From Chaunax sp. Z400 (lineage: Eukaryota; Chordata; Actinopteri; Lophiiformes; Chaunacidae): DNA of 64,000 nucleotides. This document shows, in pieces, positions 49,970 through 62,689 of the stretch. Position numbers and translations under genes: made by a program. The notes beneath the pieces were generated by a model. It did not search any database. It saw only the letters and a program-made list of their open reading frames with translations, and had not been told where the DNA came from. The DNA is taken from NCBI GenBank assembly GCA_037577475.1, contig CM075204.1, positions 620,001 to 684,000 on the forward strand. The letters are read 5' to 3'. Position 1 is the stretch's first letter. Each line of letters starts with the position of its first letter.

Positions 49970-50903
49970 ATATAACCACAGTAATTTATCACTTTATGAC
50001 TATATTTAAATTTTTTTTATCATTTTATAATTTATAATTTTACAACTATATTTAAAAAAATGTATCATTTATATTTAAAAAAAAGTATTTTGGAAAGGAT
50101 ACTGAAGGCCACAGACAAATCTTCGGGCTCATCAATTAGGCAGGCCTGCAATGAGAGATACAAGGAAAAGGGTTGTAAGAATCAAAGTTCGTAGAGTATC
50201 ATATACATGTCACCCATGGGTGCCATAAGAATAGTATGTAGACAATGTCCTACTACCACACTGTCTATACAGTATAAAGGAATAACTGAGGAAAACATTG
50301 TGGCATTTGCAGGCTGATGCGTGTAAATGAGCCAAACACCAAGTCTCATAGTTGGTACTGACTGAAGCATGGCTAATATTTTATTATAACAATGATAAAT
50401 AAAGTCTGCATTGTTAAAACTGACTTTTAATGGTGTCAGATTTAGTGTGTTTCTTGTGGCACTCAAATCTAAAGTATACTTCCTCTAATCCTCTTCCCCA
50501 AAAAGACCCAAAAAAATAACTGTTCCATAATGAGTGTTTGTGTCTGTCATTAATTCTAATTGATCATCTTAATAGTCTGTAAAGAGATCACATAGATCTA
50601 CTGGCCAAACAGGGACCTCAAATACATTTTTTAAAGCACAAGATGATAGCTCAGCCTCACAAATGCACCACAAAATGATCACTCAGCACATCACTGATAC
50701 TATCTTCTCTGCAAAGGACATAACATAATGTACATAACATGTACAATTTGTGTGAGGATCATATGGGGACACAAAATAGCAAGAAAGTGAAAGGGTGTGT
50801 GCAGATAGAGGGAGCTAAGATGTTTCTATGCTTAATCTTACCTGAGAAGTTGGAACTTGATGGCACGTTTCACCACTGGGAAAGGCTTGGCAGGGCCAGG
50901 AGG
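49807..50903. repeat. Segmental duplication, copy B (non-tandem part)
   Basis: Matches 1-1100 at an offset of 49803-49806 bp. It contains the hairpin (49852-49872), GA microsatellite, AT-rich remnant and the same junction to the 35-bp repeat. The 94-codon minus frame (50182-50466) translates identically to copy A. Confidence 0.95.
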
Positions 50904-51246
50904 CTCACATCATTATCTGGATATCTATTGATCGCCTGCTCACATCATCATTTGTATTTCTTTGGAACTTCTGCTCAGATAACCATTTGTGTTTCTATGG
51001 ATTGTTCGCTCACATCAGCATCTTGATTTCTATTGATCGTTTGCTCACATCAGCATCTTGATTTCTATTGATCGTTCGCTCACATCAGCATTTGTATTTC
51101 TATGGATCACATTTTCAGATCAGCATTTGTATTTCTATGGATCACCTGCTCACATTAGCATCTGGAATTCTTTGGATTGCATCCTCCGATCAGCATTTGG
51201 ATTTGTGTGGATTGCCTTTTCGCATTAGCATTTGTATTTCAAAAAA
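50904..51246. repeat. 35-bp minisatellite, array g
   Basis: About 10 units; shorter than the equivalent array a, which has roughly four more units near its right end. Confidence 0.9.
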
Positions 51247-52113
51247 AATTAAGCAAAGGCACTGTGTAAATAGTCAAAATTTCTCCTCAGATTGCTGAAA
51301 ATAATTTAATTTCAGCCACAGTTATAGTGTAGAAAAGGCATCAAAGATAATCTTGTTGTTAAATAGCGCCTTTCTATTTTATTAGCTGTTTAATGACCCA
51401 TTCAGTGCTGTATTCCTATTGGTTGCGCCGTCCCATCTGTGCACTGAGTCTGTTAACATACAGTGCAGTGTTGAACTCTTTCAGATGTGTTCAGCAGCTC
51501 GTCACGTATTTGAGTTAAAATATTAGTTAAACATGGTTGTTGCAAGTGGACTGAGCGTGAATGCCAATATAAGTGTCTCATTTACCGTTGTGTTTGCGAT
51601 TTGTTATGTATTTTAATAGTTTCGGTTGTTTAAAGGTAAAGGATAATTGTTGTTGTCGCTGTTAATTGAGCTTCGAAACTCCGTGAACGAACATACCGGA
51701 AGTGTTTTTTAACAATAAAAGCACTGTGAATGGATAACCGGGAGTTATGTGATGTTAGCGTTAGCCTAGCTTAACAGCGATAAATGAACTATCGGGGCTG
51801 CCGATTGACTCAAGGTGAGGGAGATTAAAGTCTCAGCGGCACAAAAACACAAGGGGTGGAAACTAAGGAAGCATTCTGTACCTAGCAACGGTTGCTATGC
51901 TGCAGTTGCTCCTTGGCGTGTTCATGACGTGGCGTGACGTCATACGCACCCTTTCACACATTGTACTTTGATTTAGAAGGCATATAAAACTCAACTGTCA
52001 GTGCGTATATGAACAAATCAGCAGATTCGTTCCCAAAGCAGAAGTTTTTTTTCTGTCCCAGGCAAAGAGACACATCACAACAGACTTAAACTATGGAGTG
52101 ATGGCTCGCTACA
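51247..52113 (+). promoter_or_regulatory. Promoter-like module 5
   Basis: CRE 51935-51942, TATA 51983-51989. The second ETS-like site is lost (CCGGGAG). It shares rare variants with module 8 (AAGCAAAGGC, AAACATGGTTG, TTACCGTTG), 4280 bp downstream. Type-1 flank. Confidence 0.7.
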
Positions 52114-52672
52114 GAAGTTGTAACAAGGGCACCAGTGTCCAGGACACAGTGGGTACTAACGTAGTATACTGTGTGTGTGTATGCTAGCTTAGAGTCACAA
52201 CAACACAGTTTTCTGCTGCTTTTCTGTGTATTGCTTGCTCGCTAGCTGCAGCAAATGTATTTCAATGGATCGGTCACTCTCTACTTTTATGGATCTCTCG
52301 CAACAGCATTTGTATTTCTATGGATTGTTCGCTCACATCATTATTTGGATTTCTATTGATCGCCTGCTCACATCATCATTTGTATTTCTTTGGAACTTCT
52401 GCTCAGATAACCATTTGTGTTTCTATGGATTGTTCGCTCACATCAGCATCTTGATTTCTATTGATCGTTTGCTCACATCAGCAACTTGATTTCTATTGAT
52501 CGTTCGCTCACATCAGCATTTGTATTTCTATGGATCACATTTTCAGATCAGCATTTGTATTTCTATGGATCACCTGCTCACATTAGCATCTGGATTTCTG
52601 TGGATTGCATCCTCCGATCAGCATTTGGATTTGTGTGGATTGCCTTTTCGCATCAGCATTTGTATTTCAAAA
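52114..52672. repeat. Type-1 flank plus 35-bp units
   Basis: The acceptor-like 140-bp flank (TACTAAC near 52155, GCTGCAG near 52246) followed by about 12 units of the 35-bp repeat. Confidence 0.88.
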
Positions 52673-53536
52673 AATTAAGCTAAGGCACTGTGTGAATAGT
52701 CAAAATTTCTCCTCAGATTGCTGAAAATAATTTAACTTCAGCCACAGTTATAGTGTAGAAAAGGCCTCAAAGATAATGTTGTTGTTAAATAGCGCTTTTC
52801 TAATTTATTAGCTGTTTAATGACCCATTCAGTGCTGTATTCCTATTGGTTGCGCCGTCCCATCTGTGCACTGAGTCTGTTAACATACAGTGCAGTGTTGA
52901 ACTCTTTCAGATGTGTTCAGCAGCTCGTCACGTATTTGAGTTAAAGTATTAGTTATACACGGTTGTTGCAAGTGGACTGAGCGTGAATGCCAATATAAGT
53001 ATCTCATTTGCTGTTGTTTGCTATTTGTTATGTATTTTAATAGTTTCGGTTGTTTAAAGGTAAAGGATAATTGTTGCTGTCGCTGCTAATTGAGCTTCGA
53101 AACTCCGTGAACGAACATACCGGAAGTGTGTTTTAACAATAAAAGCACTGTGAATAGATAGCCGGAAGTTATGTGATGTTAGCGTTAGCCTAGCTTAACA
53201 GCGATAAATGAACTATCGGGGCTGCCGATTGACTCAAGGTGAGGGAGATTGAAGTCTCAGCGGCACAAAAACACAAGGGATGGAAACTAAGGAAGCATTC
53301 TGTACCTAGCAACGGTTGCTATGCTGCAGTTGCTGCTTGGCGTGTTCATGACGTGGCGTGACGTCATACGCACCCTTTCACACATTGTACTTTGATTTAG
53401 AAGGCATATAAAACTCAACTGTCAGTACGTATATGAACAAATCAGCAGATTCGTTCCCAAAGCAGAAGTTTTTTTTCTGTCCCAGGCAAAGAGACACATC
53501 ACAACAGACTTAAACTATGGAGTGATGGCTCGCTAC
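52673..53536 (+). promoter_or_regulatory. Promoter-like module 6
   Basis: CRE 53359-53366, TATA 53407-53413. The second ETS-like site reads GCCGGAAGT as in module 2. A small deletion gives CTGTTGTTTGC near 53010. Confidence 0.7.
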
Positions 53537-54099
53537 AGAAGTTGTAACAAGGGCACCAGGGTCCAGGACACAGTGGGTACTAACGTAGTATACTGTGTGT
53601 GTGTGTATGCTAGCTTAGAGTCACAACAACACAGTTTTCTGCTGCTTTTCTGTGTATTGCTTGCTCGCTAGCTGCAGCAAATGTATTTCAATGGATCGCT
53701 CACTCTCTACTTTTATGGATCTCTCGCAACAGCATTTGTATTTCTATGGATTGTTCGCTCACATCATTATCTGGATTTCTATTGATCGCCTGCTCACATC
53801 ATCATTTGTATTTCTTTGGAACTTCTGCTCAGATAAGCATTTGTGTTTCTATGGATTGTTCGCTCACATCAGCATCTTGATTTCTATTGATCGTTTGCTC
53901 ACATCAGCATCTTGATTTCTATTGATCGTTCGCTCACATCAGCATTTGTATTTCTATGGATCACATTTTCAGATCAGCATTTGTATTTCTATGGATCACC
54001 TGCTCACATTAGCATCTGGATTTCTGTGGATTGCATCCTCCGATCAGCATTTGGATTTGTGTGGATTGCCTTTTCGCATCAGCATTTGTATTTCAAAAA
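53537..54099. repeat. Type-1 flank plus 35-bp units
   Basis: As at 52114, with one extra GT in the short GT run (about 53595-53608). Confidence 0.88.
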
Positions 54100-54966
54100 A
54101 ATTAAGCTAAGGCACTGTGTGAATAGTCAAAATTTCTCCTCAGATTGCTGAAAATAATTTAACTTCAGCCACAGTTATAGTGTAGAAAAGGCCTCAAAGA
54201 TAATCTTGTTGTTAAATAGCGCTTTTCTAATTTATTAGCTGTTTAATGACCCATTCAGTGCTGTATTCCTATTGGTTGCGCCGTCCCATCTGTGCACTGA
54301 GTCTGTTAACATACAGTGCAGTGTTGAACTCTTTCAGATGTGTTCAGCAGCTCGTCATGTAATTGAGTTAAAGTATTAGTTAAACACGGTTGTTGCAAGT
54401 GGACTGAGCGTGAATGCCAATATAAGTGTCTCATTTACTGTTGTGTTTGCTATTTGTTATGTATTTTAATAGTTTCGGTTGTTTAAAGGTAAAGAATAAT
54501 TGTTGCTGTCGCTCTTAATTGAGCTTCGAAACTCCGTGAACGAACATACCGGAAGTGTTTTTTAACAATAAAAGCACTGTGAATGGATAACCGGAAATTA
54601 TGTGATGTTAGCGTTAGCCTAGCTTAACAGCGATAAATGAACTATCGGGGCTGCCGATTGACTCAAGGTGAGGGAGATTAAAGTCTCAGCGGCACAAAAA
54701 CACAAGGGATGGAAACTAAGGAAGCATTCTGTACCTAGCAACGGTTGCTATGCTGCAGTTGCTGCTTGGCGTGTTCATGACGTGGCGTGACGTCATACGC
54801 ACCCTTTCACACATTGTACTTTGATTTAGAAGGCATATAAAACTCAACTTTCGGTACGTATATGAACAAATCAGCAGATTCGTTCCCAAAGCAGAAGTTT
54901 TTTTTCTGTCCCAGGCAAAGAGACACATCACAACAGACTTAAACTATGGAGTGATGGCTCGCTACA
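54100..54966 (+). promoter_or_regulatory. Promoter-like module 7
   Basis: CRE 54788-54795, TATA 54836-54842. The second ETS-like site is changed to CCGGAAAT. It shares this and AAAGAATAATTG with module 14, 8590 bp downstream. Confidence 0.7.
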
Positions 54967-55526
54967 GAAGTTGTAACAAGGGCACCAGTGTCCAGGACAC
55001 AGTGGGTACTAACGTAGTATACTGTGTGTGTGTATGCTAGCTTAGAGTCACAACAACACAGTTTTCTGCTGCTTTTCTGTGTATTGCTTGCTCGCTAGCT
55101 GCAGCAAATGTATTTCAATGGATCGCTCACTCTCTACTTTTTTGGATCTCTCGCAACAGCATTTGTATTTCTATGGATTGTTCGCTCACATCATTATCTG
55201 GATTTCTATTGATCGCCTGCTCACATCATCATTTGTATTTCTTTGGAACTTCTGCTCAGATAAGCATTTGTGTTTCTATGGATTGTTCGCTCACATCAGC
55301 ATCTTGATTTCTATTGATCGTTTGCTCACATCAGCATCTTGATTTCTATTGATCGTTCGCTCACATCAGCATTTGTATTTCTATGGATGACATTTTCAGA
55401 TCAGCATTTGTATTTCTATGGATCACCTGCTCACATTAGCATCTGGAATTCTGTGGATTGCATCCTCCGATCAGCATTTGGATTTGTGTGGATTGCCTTT
55501 TCGCATTAGCATTTGTATTTCAAAAA
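54967..55526. repeat. Type-1 flank plus 35-bp units
   Basis: Carries the rare CTACTTTTTTGG and GGATGACATTTTCAG variants, also found at 63556-64000. Confidence 0.88.
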
Positions 55527-56392
55527 AATTAAGCAAAGGCACTGTGTAAATAGTCAAAATTTCTCCTCAGATTGCTGAAAATAATTTAACTTCAGCCACA
55601 GTTATAGTGTAGAAAAGGCCTCAAAGATAATCTTGTTGTTAAATAGCGCCTTTCTATTTTATTAGCTGTTTAATGACCCATTCAGTGCTGTATTCCTATT
55701 GGTTGCGCCGTCCCATCTGTGCACTGAGTCTGTTAACATACAGTGCAGTGTTGAACTCTTTCAGATGTGTTCAGCAGCTCGTCACGTATTTGAGTTAAAA
55801 TATTAGTTAAACATGGTTGTTGCAAGTGGACTGAGCGTGAATGCCAATATAAGTGTCTCATTTACCGTTGTGTTTGCTATTTGTTATGTATTTTAATAGT
55901 TTCGGTTGTTTAAAGGTAAAGGATAATTGTTGCTGTCGCTGTTAATTGAGCTTCGAAACTCCGTGAACGAACATACCGGAAGTGTGTTTTAACAATAAAA
56001 GCACTGTGAATAGATAACCGGAAGTTATGTGATGTTAGCGTTAGCCTAGCTTAACAGCGATAAATGAACTATCGGGGCTGCCGATTGACTCAAGGTGAGG
56101 GAGATTGAAGTCTCAGCGGCACAAAAACACAAGGGATGGAAACTAAGTAAGCATTCTGTACCTAGCAACGGTTGCTATGCTGCAGTTGCTCCTTGGCGTG
56201 TTCATGACGTGCGTGACGTCATACGCACCCTTTCATACATTGTACTTTGATTTAGAAGGCATATAAAACTCAACTGTCAGTACATATATGAACAAATCAG
56301 CAGATTCGTTCCCAAAGCAGAAGTTTTTTTTCCGTCCCAGGCAAAGAGACACATCACAACAGACTTAAACTATGGAGTGATGGCTCGCTACA
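55527..56392 (+). promoter_or_regulatory. Promoter-like module 8
   Basis: CRE 56214-56221, TATA 56262-56268. The first module with the one-base-shorter GACGTGCGTGACG and the TACATATATG variant. Type-2 flank. Confidence 0.7.
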
Positions 56393-56612
56393 TTTTTTGT
56401 TGATCACCTAATCACATCAGCATCTGAATGTCTATTAATCGCCTGCTCAGATCAGCATTTGTATTTCTATTAATCGCCTGCTCAAATCAGCACCTGGATT
56501 TCTATGGATCACCTGCTCACATTAGCATCTGGATTTCTGTGGATTGCATCCTCCAATTAGCATTTGGATTTGTGTGGATTGCCTTTTCGCATCAGCATTT
56601 GTATTTCAAAAA
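56393..56612. repeat. Type-2 spacer: short 35-bp array
   Basis: About 6 units entered through ATTTTTTGTTGATCACC, including two TCTATTAATCGCC units and CCTCCAATTAGCAT. Three near-identical copies follow at 57479-57698, 58564-58783 and 59650-59869. Confidence 0.9.
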
Positions 56613-57478
56613 AATTAAGCTAAGGCACTGTGTGAATAGTCAAAATTTCTCCTCAGATTGCTGAAAATAATTTAACTTCAGCCACAGTTATAGTGTAGAA
56701 AAGGCCTCAAAGATAATCTTGTTGTTAAATAGCGCTTTTCTATTTTATTAGCTGTTTAATGACCCATTCAGTGCTGTATTCCTATTGGTTGCGCCGTCCC
56801 ATCTGTACACTGAGTCTGTTAACATACAGTGCAGTGTTGAACTCTTTCAGATGTGTTCAGCAGCTCTTCACGTATTTGAGTTAAAGTATTAGTTAAACAC
56901 GGTTGTTGCAAGTGGACTGAGCGTGAATGCCAATATAAGTGTCTAATTTACTGTTGTGTTTGCTATTTGTTATGTATTTTAATAGTTTCGGTTGTTTAAA
57001 GGTAAAGGATAATTGTTGCTGTCGCTGTTAATTGAACTTCGAAACTCCATGAACGAACATACCGGAAGTGTGTTTTAACAATAAAAGCACTGTGAATAGA
57101 TAACCGGAAGTTATGTGATGTTAGCGTTAGCCTAGCTTAACAGCGATAAATGAACTATCGGGGCTGCCGATTGACTCAAGGTGAGGGAGATTGAAGTCTC
57201 AGCGGCACAAAAACACAAGGGATGGAAACTAAGTAAGCATTCTGTACCTAGCAACGGTTGCTATGCTGCAGTTGCTCCTTGGCGTGTTCATGACGTGCGT
57301 GACGTCATACGCACCCTTTCATACATTGTACTTTGATTTAGAAGGCATATAAAACTCAACTGTCAGTACATATATGAACAAATCAGCAGATTCGTTCCCA
57401 AAGCAGAAGTTTTTTTTCTGTCCCAGGCAAAGAGACACATCACAACAGACTTAAACTATGGAGTGATGGCTCGCTACA
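56613..57478 (+). promoter_or_regulatory. Promoter-like module 9
   Basis: CRE 57300-57307, TATA 57348-57354. Begins a run of 1086-bp units. It carries AATTGAACTTCG and CTCCATGAAC, shared with modules 10 and 11. Confidence 0.7.
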
Positions 57479-57698
57479 TTTTTTGTTGATCACCTAATCA
57501 CATCAGCATCTGAATGTCTATTAATCGCCTGCTCAGATCAGCATTTGTATTTCTATTAATCGCCTGCTCAAATCAGCACCTGGATTTCTATGGATCACCT
57601 GCTCACATTAGCATCTGGATTTCTGTGGATTGCATCCTCCAATTAGCATTTGGATTTGTGTGGATTGCCTTTTCGCATCAGCATTTGTATTTCAAAAA
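57479..57698. repeat. Type-2 spacer
   Basis: I see no difference from the spacer at 56393-56612. Confidence 0.9.
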
Positions 57699-58563
57699 AA
57701 TTAAGCTAAGGCACTGTGTGAATAGTCAAAATTTCTCCTCAGATTGCTGAAAATAATTTAACTTCAGCCACAGTTATAGTGTAGAAAAGGCCTCAAAGAT
57801 AATCTTGTTGTTAAATAGCGCTTTTCTATTTTATTAGCTGTTTAATGACCCATTCAGTGCTGTATTCCTATTGGTTGCGCCGTCCCATCTGTACACTGAG
57901 TCTGTTAACATACAGTGCAGTGTTGAACTCTTTCAGATGTGTTCAGCAGCTCTTCACGTATTTGAGTTAAAGTATTAGTTAAACACGGTTGTTGCAAGTG
58001 GACTGAGCGTGAATGCCAATATAAGTGTCTAATTTACTGTTGTGTTTGCTATTTGTTATGTATTTTAATAGTTTCGGTTGTTTAAAGGTAAAGGATAATT
58101 GTTGCTGTCGCTGTTAATTGAACTTCGAAACTCCATGAACGAACATACCGGAAGTGTGTTTTAACAATAAAAGCACTGTGAATAGATAACCGGAAGTTAT
58201 GTGATGTTAGCGTTAGCCTAGCTTAACAGCGATAAATGAACTATCGGGGCTGCCGATTGACTCAAGGTGAGGGAGATTGAAGTCTCAGCGGCACAAAAAC
58301 ACAAGGGATGGAAACTAAGTAAGCATTCTGTACCTAGCAACGGTTGCTATGCTGCAGTTGCTCCTTGGCGTGTTCATGACGTGCGTGACGTCATACGCAC
58401 CCTTTCATACATTGTACTTTGATTTAGAAGGCATATAAAACTCAACTACCAGTACATATATGAACAAATCAGCAGATTCGTTCCCAAAGCAGAAGTTTTT
58501 TTCTGTCCCAGGCAAAGAGACACATCACAACAGACTTAAACTATGGAGTGATGGCTCGCTACA
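57699..58563 (+). promoter_or_regulatory. Promoter-like module 10
   Basis: CRE 58386-58393, TATA 58434-58440. Nearly identical to module 9, except CTACCAGTAC after the TATA box and a seven-T run. Confidence 0.7.
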
Positions 58564-58783
58564 TTTTTTGTTGATCACCTAATCACATCAGCATCTGAAT
58601 GTCTATTAATCGCCTGCTCAGATCAGCATTTGTATTTCTATTAATCGCCTGCTCAAATCAGCACCTGGATTTCTATGGATCACCTGCTCACATTAGCATC
58701 TGGATTTCTGTGGATTGCATCCTCCAATTAGCATTTGGATTTGTGTGGATTGCCTTTTCGCATCAGCATTTGTATTTCAAAAA
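58564..58783. repeat. Type-2 spacer
   Basis: Nearly identical to the two preceding spacers. Confidence 0.9.
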
Positions 58784-59649
58784 AATTAAGCTAAGGCACT
58801 GTGTGAATAGTCAAAATTTCTCCTCAGATTGCTGAAAATAATTTAACTTCAGCCACAGTTATAGTGTAGAAAAGGCCTCAAAGATAATCTTGTTGTTAAA
58901 TAGCGCTTTTCTATTTTATTAGCTGTTTAATGACCCATTCAGTGCTGTATTCCTATTGGTTGCGCCGTCCCATCTGTGCACTGAGTCTGTTAACATACAG
59001 TGCAGTGTTGAACTCTTTCAGATGTGTTCAGCAGCTCGTCATGTAATTGAGTTAAAGTATTAGTTAAACACGGTTGTTGCAAGTGGACTGAGCGTGAATG
59101 CCAATATAAGTGTCTCATTTACCGTTGTGTTTGCTATTTGTTATGTATTTTAATAGTTTCGGTTGTTTAAAGGTAAAGGATAATTGTTGCTGTCGCTGTT
59201 AATTGAACTTCGAAACTCCATGAACGAACATACCGGAAGTGTGTTTTAACAATAAAAGCACTGTGAATAGATAACCGGAAGTTATGTGATGTTAGCGTTA
59301 GCCTAGCTTAACAGCGATAAATGAACTATCGGGGCTGCCGATTGACTCAAGGTGAGGGAGATTGAAGTCTCAGCGGCACAAAAACACAAGGGATGGAAAC
59401 TAAGTAAGCATTCTGTACCTAGCAACGGTTGCTATGCTGCAGTTGCTCCTTGGCGTGTTCATGACGTGCGTGACGTCATACGCACCCTTTCATACATTGT
59501 ACTTTGATTTAGAAGGCATATAAAACTCAACTGCCAGTACATATATGAACAAATCAGCAGATTCGTTCCCAAAGCAGAAGTTTTTTTTCTGTCCCAGGCA
59601 AAGAGACACATCACAACAGACTTAAACTATGGAGTGATGGCTCGCTACA
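58784..59649 (+). promoter_or_regulatory. Promoter-like module 11
   Basis: CRE 59471-59478, TATA 59519-59525. A mosaic: the first half carries CATGTAATTGAG and TTACCGTTG variants, the second half the module 9/10 variants, as gene conversion or unequal exchange would give. Confidence 0.7.
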
Positions 59650-59869
59650 TTTTTTGTTGATCACCTAATCACATCAGCATCTGAATATCTATTAATCGCC
59701 TGCTCAGATCAGCATTTGTATTTCTATTAATCGCCTGCTCAAATCAGCACCTGGATTTCTATGGATCACCTGCTCACATTAGCATCTGGATTTCTGTGGA
59801 TTGCATCCTCCAATTAGCATTTGGATTTGTGTGGATTGCCTTTTCGCATCAGCATTTGTATTTCAAAAA
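59650..59869. repeat. Type-2 spacer
   Basis: As the previous ones, except GAATATCTATTAATC for GAATGTCTATTAATC near 59687. Confidence 0.9.
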
Positions 59870-60736
59870 AATTAAGCTAAGGCACTGTGTGAATAGTCAA
59901 AATTTCTCCTCAGATTGCTGAAAATAATTTAACTTCAGCCACAGTTATAGTGTAAAAAAGGCCTCAAAGATAATCTTGTTGTTAAATAGCGCTTTTCTAT
60001 TTTATTAGCTGTTTAATGACCCATTCAGTGCTGTATTCCTATTGGTTGCGCCGTCCCATGTGTGCACTGAGTCTGTTAACATACAGTGCAGTGTTGAACT
60101 CTTTCAGATGTGTTCAGCAGCTCGTCATGTAATTGAGTTAAAGTATTAGTTAAACACGGTTGTTGCAAGTGGACTGAGCGTGAATGCCAATATAAGTGTC
60201 TCATTTACTGTTGTGTTTGCTATTTGTTATGTATTTTAATAGTTTCGGTTGTTTAAAGGTAAAGGATAATTGTTGCTGTCGCTGTTAATTGAGCTTCGAA
60301 ACTCCGTGAACGAACATACCGGAAGTGTTTTTTAACAATAAAAGCACTGTGAATGGATAACCGGAAGTTATGTGATGTTAGCGTTAGCCTAGCTTAACAG
60401 CGATAAATGAACTATCGGGGCTGCCGATTGACTCAAGGTGAGGGAGATTAAAGTCTCAGCGGCACAAAAACACAAGGGATGGAAACTAAGGAAGCATTCT
60501 GTACCTAGCAACGGTTGCTATGCTGCAGTTGCTGCTTGGCGTGTTCATGACGTGGCGTGACGTCATACGCACCCTTTCACACATTGTACTTTGATTTAGA
60601 AGGCATATAAAACTCAACTGTCAGTACGGTATATGAACAAATCAGCAGATTCGTTCCCAAAGCAGAAGTTTTTTTTCTGTCCCAGGCAAAGAGACACATC
60701 ACAACAGACTTAAACTATGGAGTGATGGCTCGCTAC
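59870..60736 (+). promoter_or_regulatory. Promoter-like module 12
   Basis: CRE 60558-60565, TATA 60606-60612. Returns to the GACGTGGCGTGACG form and the type-1 flank. A one-base insertion gives AGTACGGTATATG just after the predicted start region. Confidence 0.7.
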
Positions 60737-61297
60737 AGAAGTTGTAACAAGGGCACCAGTGTCCAGGACACAGTGGGTACTAACGTAGTATACTGTGTGT
60801 GTGTATGCTAGCTTAGAGTCACAACAACACAGTTTTCTGCTGCTTTTCTGTGTATTGCTTGCTCGCTAGCTGCAGCAAATGTATTTCAATGGATCGCTCA
60901 CTCTCTACTTTTATGGATCTCTCGCAACAGCATTTGTATTTCTATGGATTATTCGCTCACATCATTATCTGTATAGCTATTGATCGCCTGCTCACATCAT
61001 CATTTGTATTTCTTTGGAACTTCTGCTCAGATAACCATTTGTGTTTCTATGGATTGTTCGCTCACATCAGCATCTTGATTTCTATTGATCGTTTGCTCAC
61101 ATCAGCATCTTGATTTCTATTGATCGTTCGCTCACATCAGCATTTGTATTTCTATGGATCACATTTTCAGATCAGCATTTGTATTTCTATGGATCACCTG
61201 CTCACATTAGCATCTGGAATTCTGTGGATTGCATCCTCCAATTAGCATTTGGATTTGTGTGGATTGCCTTTTCGCATCAGCATTTGTATTTCAAAAA
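60737..61297. repeat. Type-1 flank plus 35-bp units
   Basis: Contains the CTGTATAGC variant near 60970 and ends with the CCTCCAATTAGCAT unit typical of type-2 spacers, so the array itself is a mosaic. Confidence 0.88.
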
Positions 61298-62163
61298 AAT
61301 TAAGCTAAGGCACTGTGTGAATAGTCAAAATTTCTCCTCAGATTGCTGAAAATAATTTAACTTCAGCCACAGTTATAGTGTAGAAAAGGCCTCAAAGATA
61401 ATCTTGTTGTTAAATAGCGCTTTTCTATTTTATTAGCTGTTTAATGACCCATTCAGTGCTGTATTCCTATTGGTTGCGCCGTCCCATCTGTGCACTGAGT
61501 CTGTTAACATACAGTGCAGTGTTGAACTCTTTCAGATGTGTTCAGCAGCTCGTCATGTAATTGAGTTAAAGTATTAGTTAAACACGGTTGTTGCAAGTGG
61601 ACTGAGCGTGAATGCCAATATAAGTGTCTCATTTACTGTTGTGTTTGCTATTTGTTATGTATTTTAATAGTTTCGGTTGTTTAAAGGTAAAGGATAATTG
61701 TTGCTGTCTCTGTTAATTGAGCTTCGAAACTCCGTGAACGAACATACCGGAAGTGTTTTTTAACAATAAAAGCACTGTGAATGGATAACCGGAAGTTATG
61801 TGATGTTAGCGTTAGCCTAGCTTAACAGCGATAAATGAACTATCGGGGCTGCCGATTGACTCAAGGTGAGGGAGATTGAAGTCTCAGCGGCACAAAAACA
61901 CAAGGGATGGAAACTAAGTAAGCATTCTGTACCTAGCAACGGTTGCTATGCTGCAGTTGCTCCTTGGCGTGTTCATGACGTGGCGTGACGTCATACGCAC
62001 CCTTTCACACATTGTACTTTGATTTAGAAGGCATATAAAACTCAACTGTCAGTACGTATATGAACAAATCAGCAGATTCGTTCCCAAAGCAGAAGTTTTT
62101 TTTCTGTCCCAGGCAAAGAGACACATCACAACAGACTTAAACTATGGAGTGATGGCTCGCTAC
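61298..62163 (+). promoter_or_regulatory. Promoter-like module 13
   Basis: CRE 61986-61993, TATA 62034-62040. Few private changes (GCTGTCTCTG near 61704). Type-1 flank. Confidence 0.7.
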
Positions 62164-62689
62164 AGAAGTTGTAACAAGGGCACCAGTGTCCAGGACACAG
62201 TGGGTACTAACGTAGTATACTGTGTGTGTGTATGCTAGCTTAGAGTCACAACAACACAGTTTTCTGCTGCTTTTCTGTGTATTGCTTGCTCGCTAGCTGT
62301 AGCAAATGTATTTCAATGGATCGCTCACTCTCTACTTTTATGGATCTCTCGCTACAGCATTTGAATTTCTATGGATTGTTCGCTCACATCATTATTTGGA
62401 TTTCTTTGGAACTTCTGCTCAGATAAGCATTTGTGTTTCTATGGATTGTTCGCTCACATCAGCATCTTGATTTCTATTGATCGTTTGCTCACATCAGCAT
62501 CTTGATTTCTATTGATCGTTCGCTCACATCAGCATTTGTATTTCTATGGATCACATTTTCAGATCAGCATTTGTATTTCTATGGATCACCTGCTCACATT
62601 AGCATCTGGATTTCTGTGGATTGCATCCTCCGATCAGCATTTGGATTTGTGTGGATTGCCTTTTCGCATCAGCATTTGTATTTCAAAAA
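62164..62689. repeat. Type-1 flank plus 35-bp units, one unit shorter
   Basis: One 35-bp unit is missing near 62400, making the module spacing 1392 rather than 1427 bp, an exact one-unit loss. Confidence 0.9.

Noticed and set aside
54716..54931. 71-codon minus-strand frame in modules 7 and 14
   Set aside because: It runs antisense through the CRE/TATA region and is broken in most other modules.
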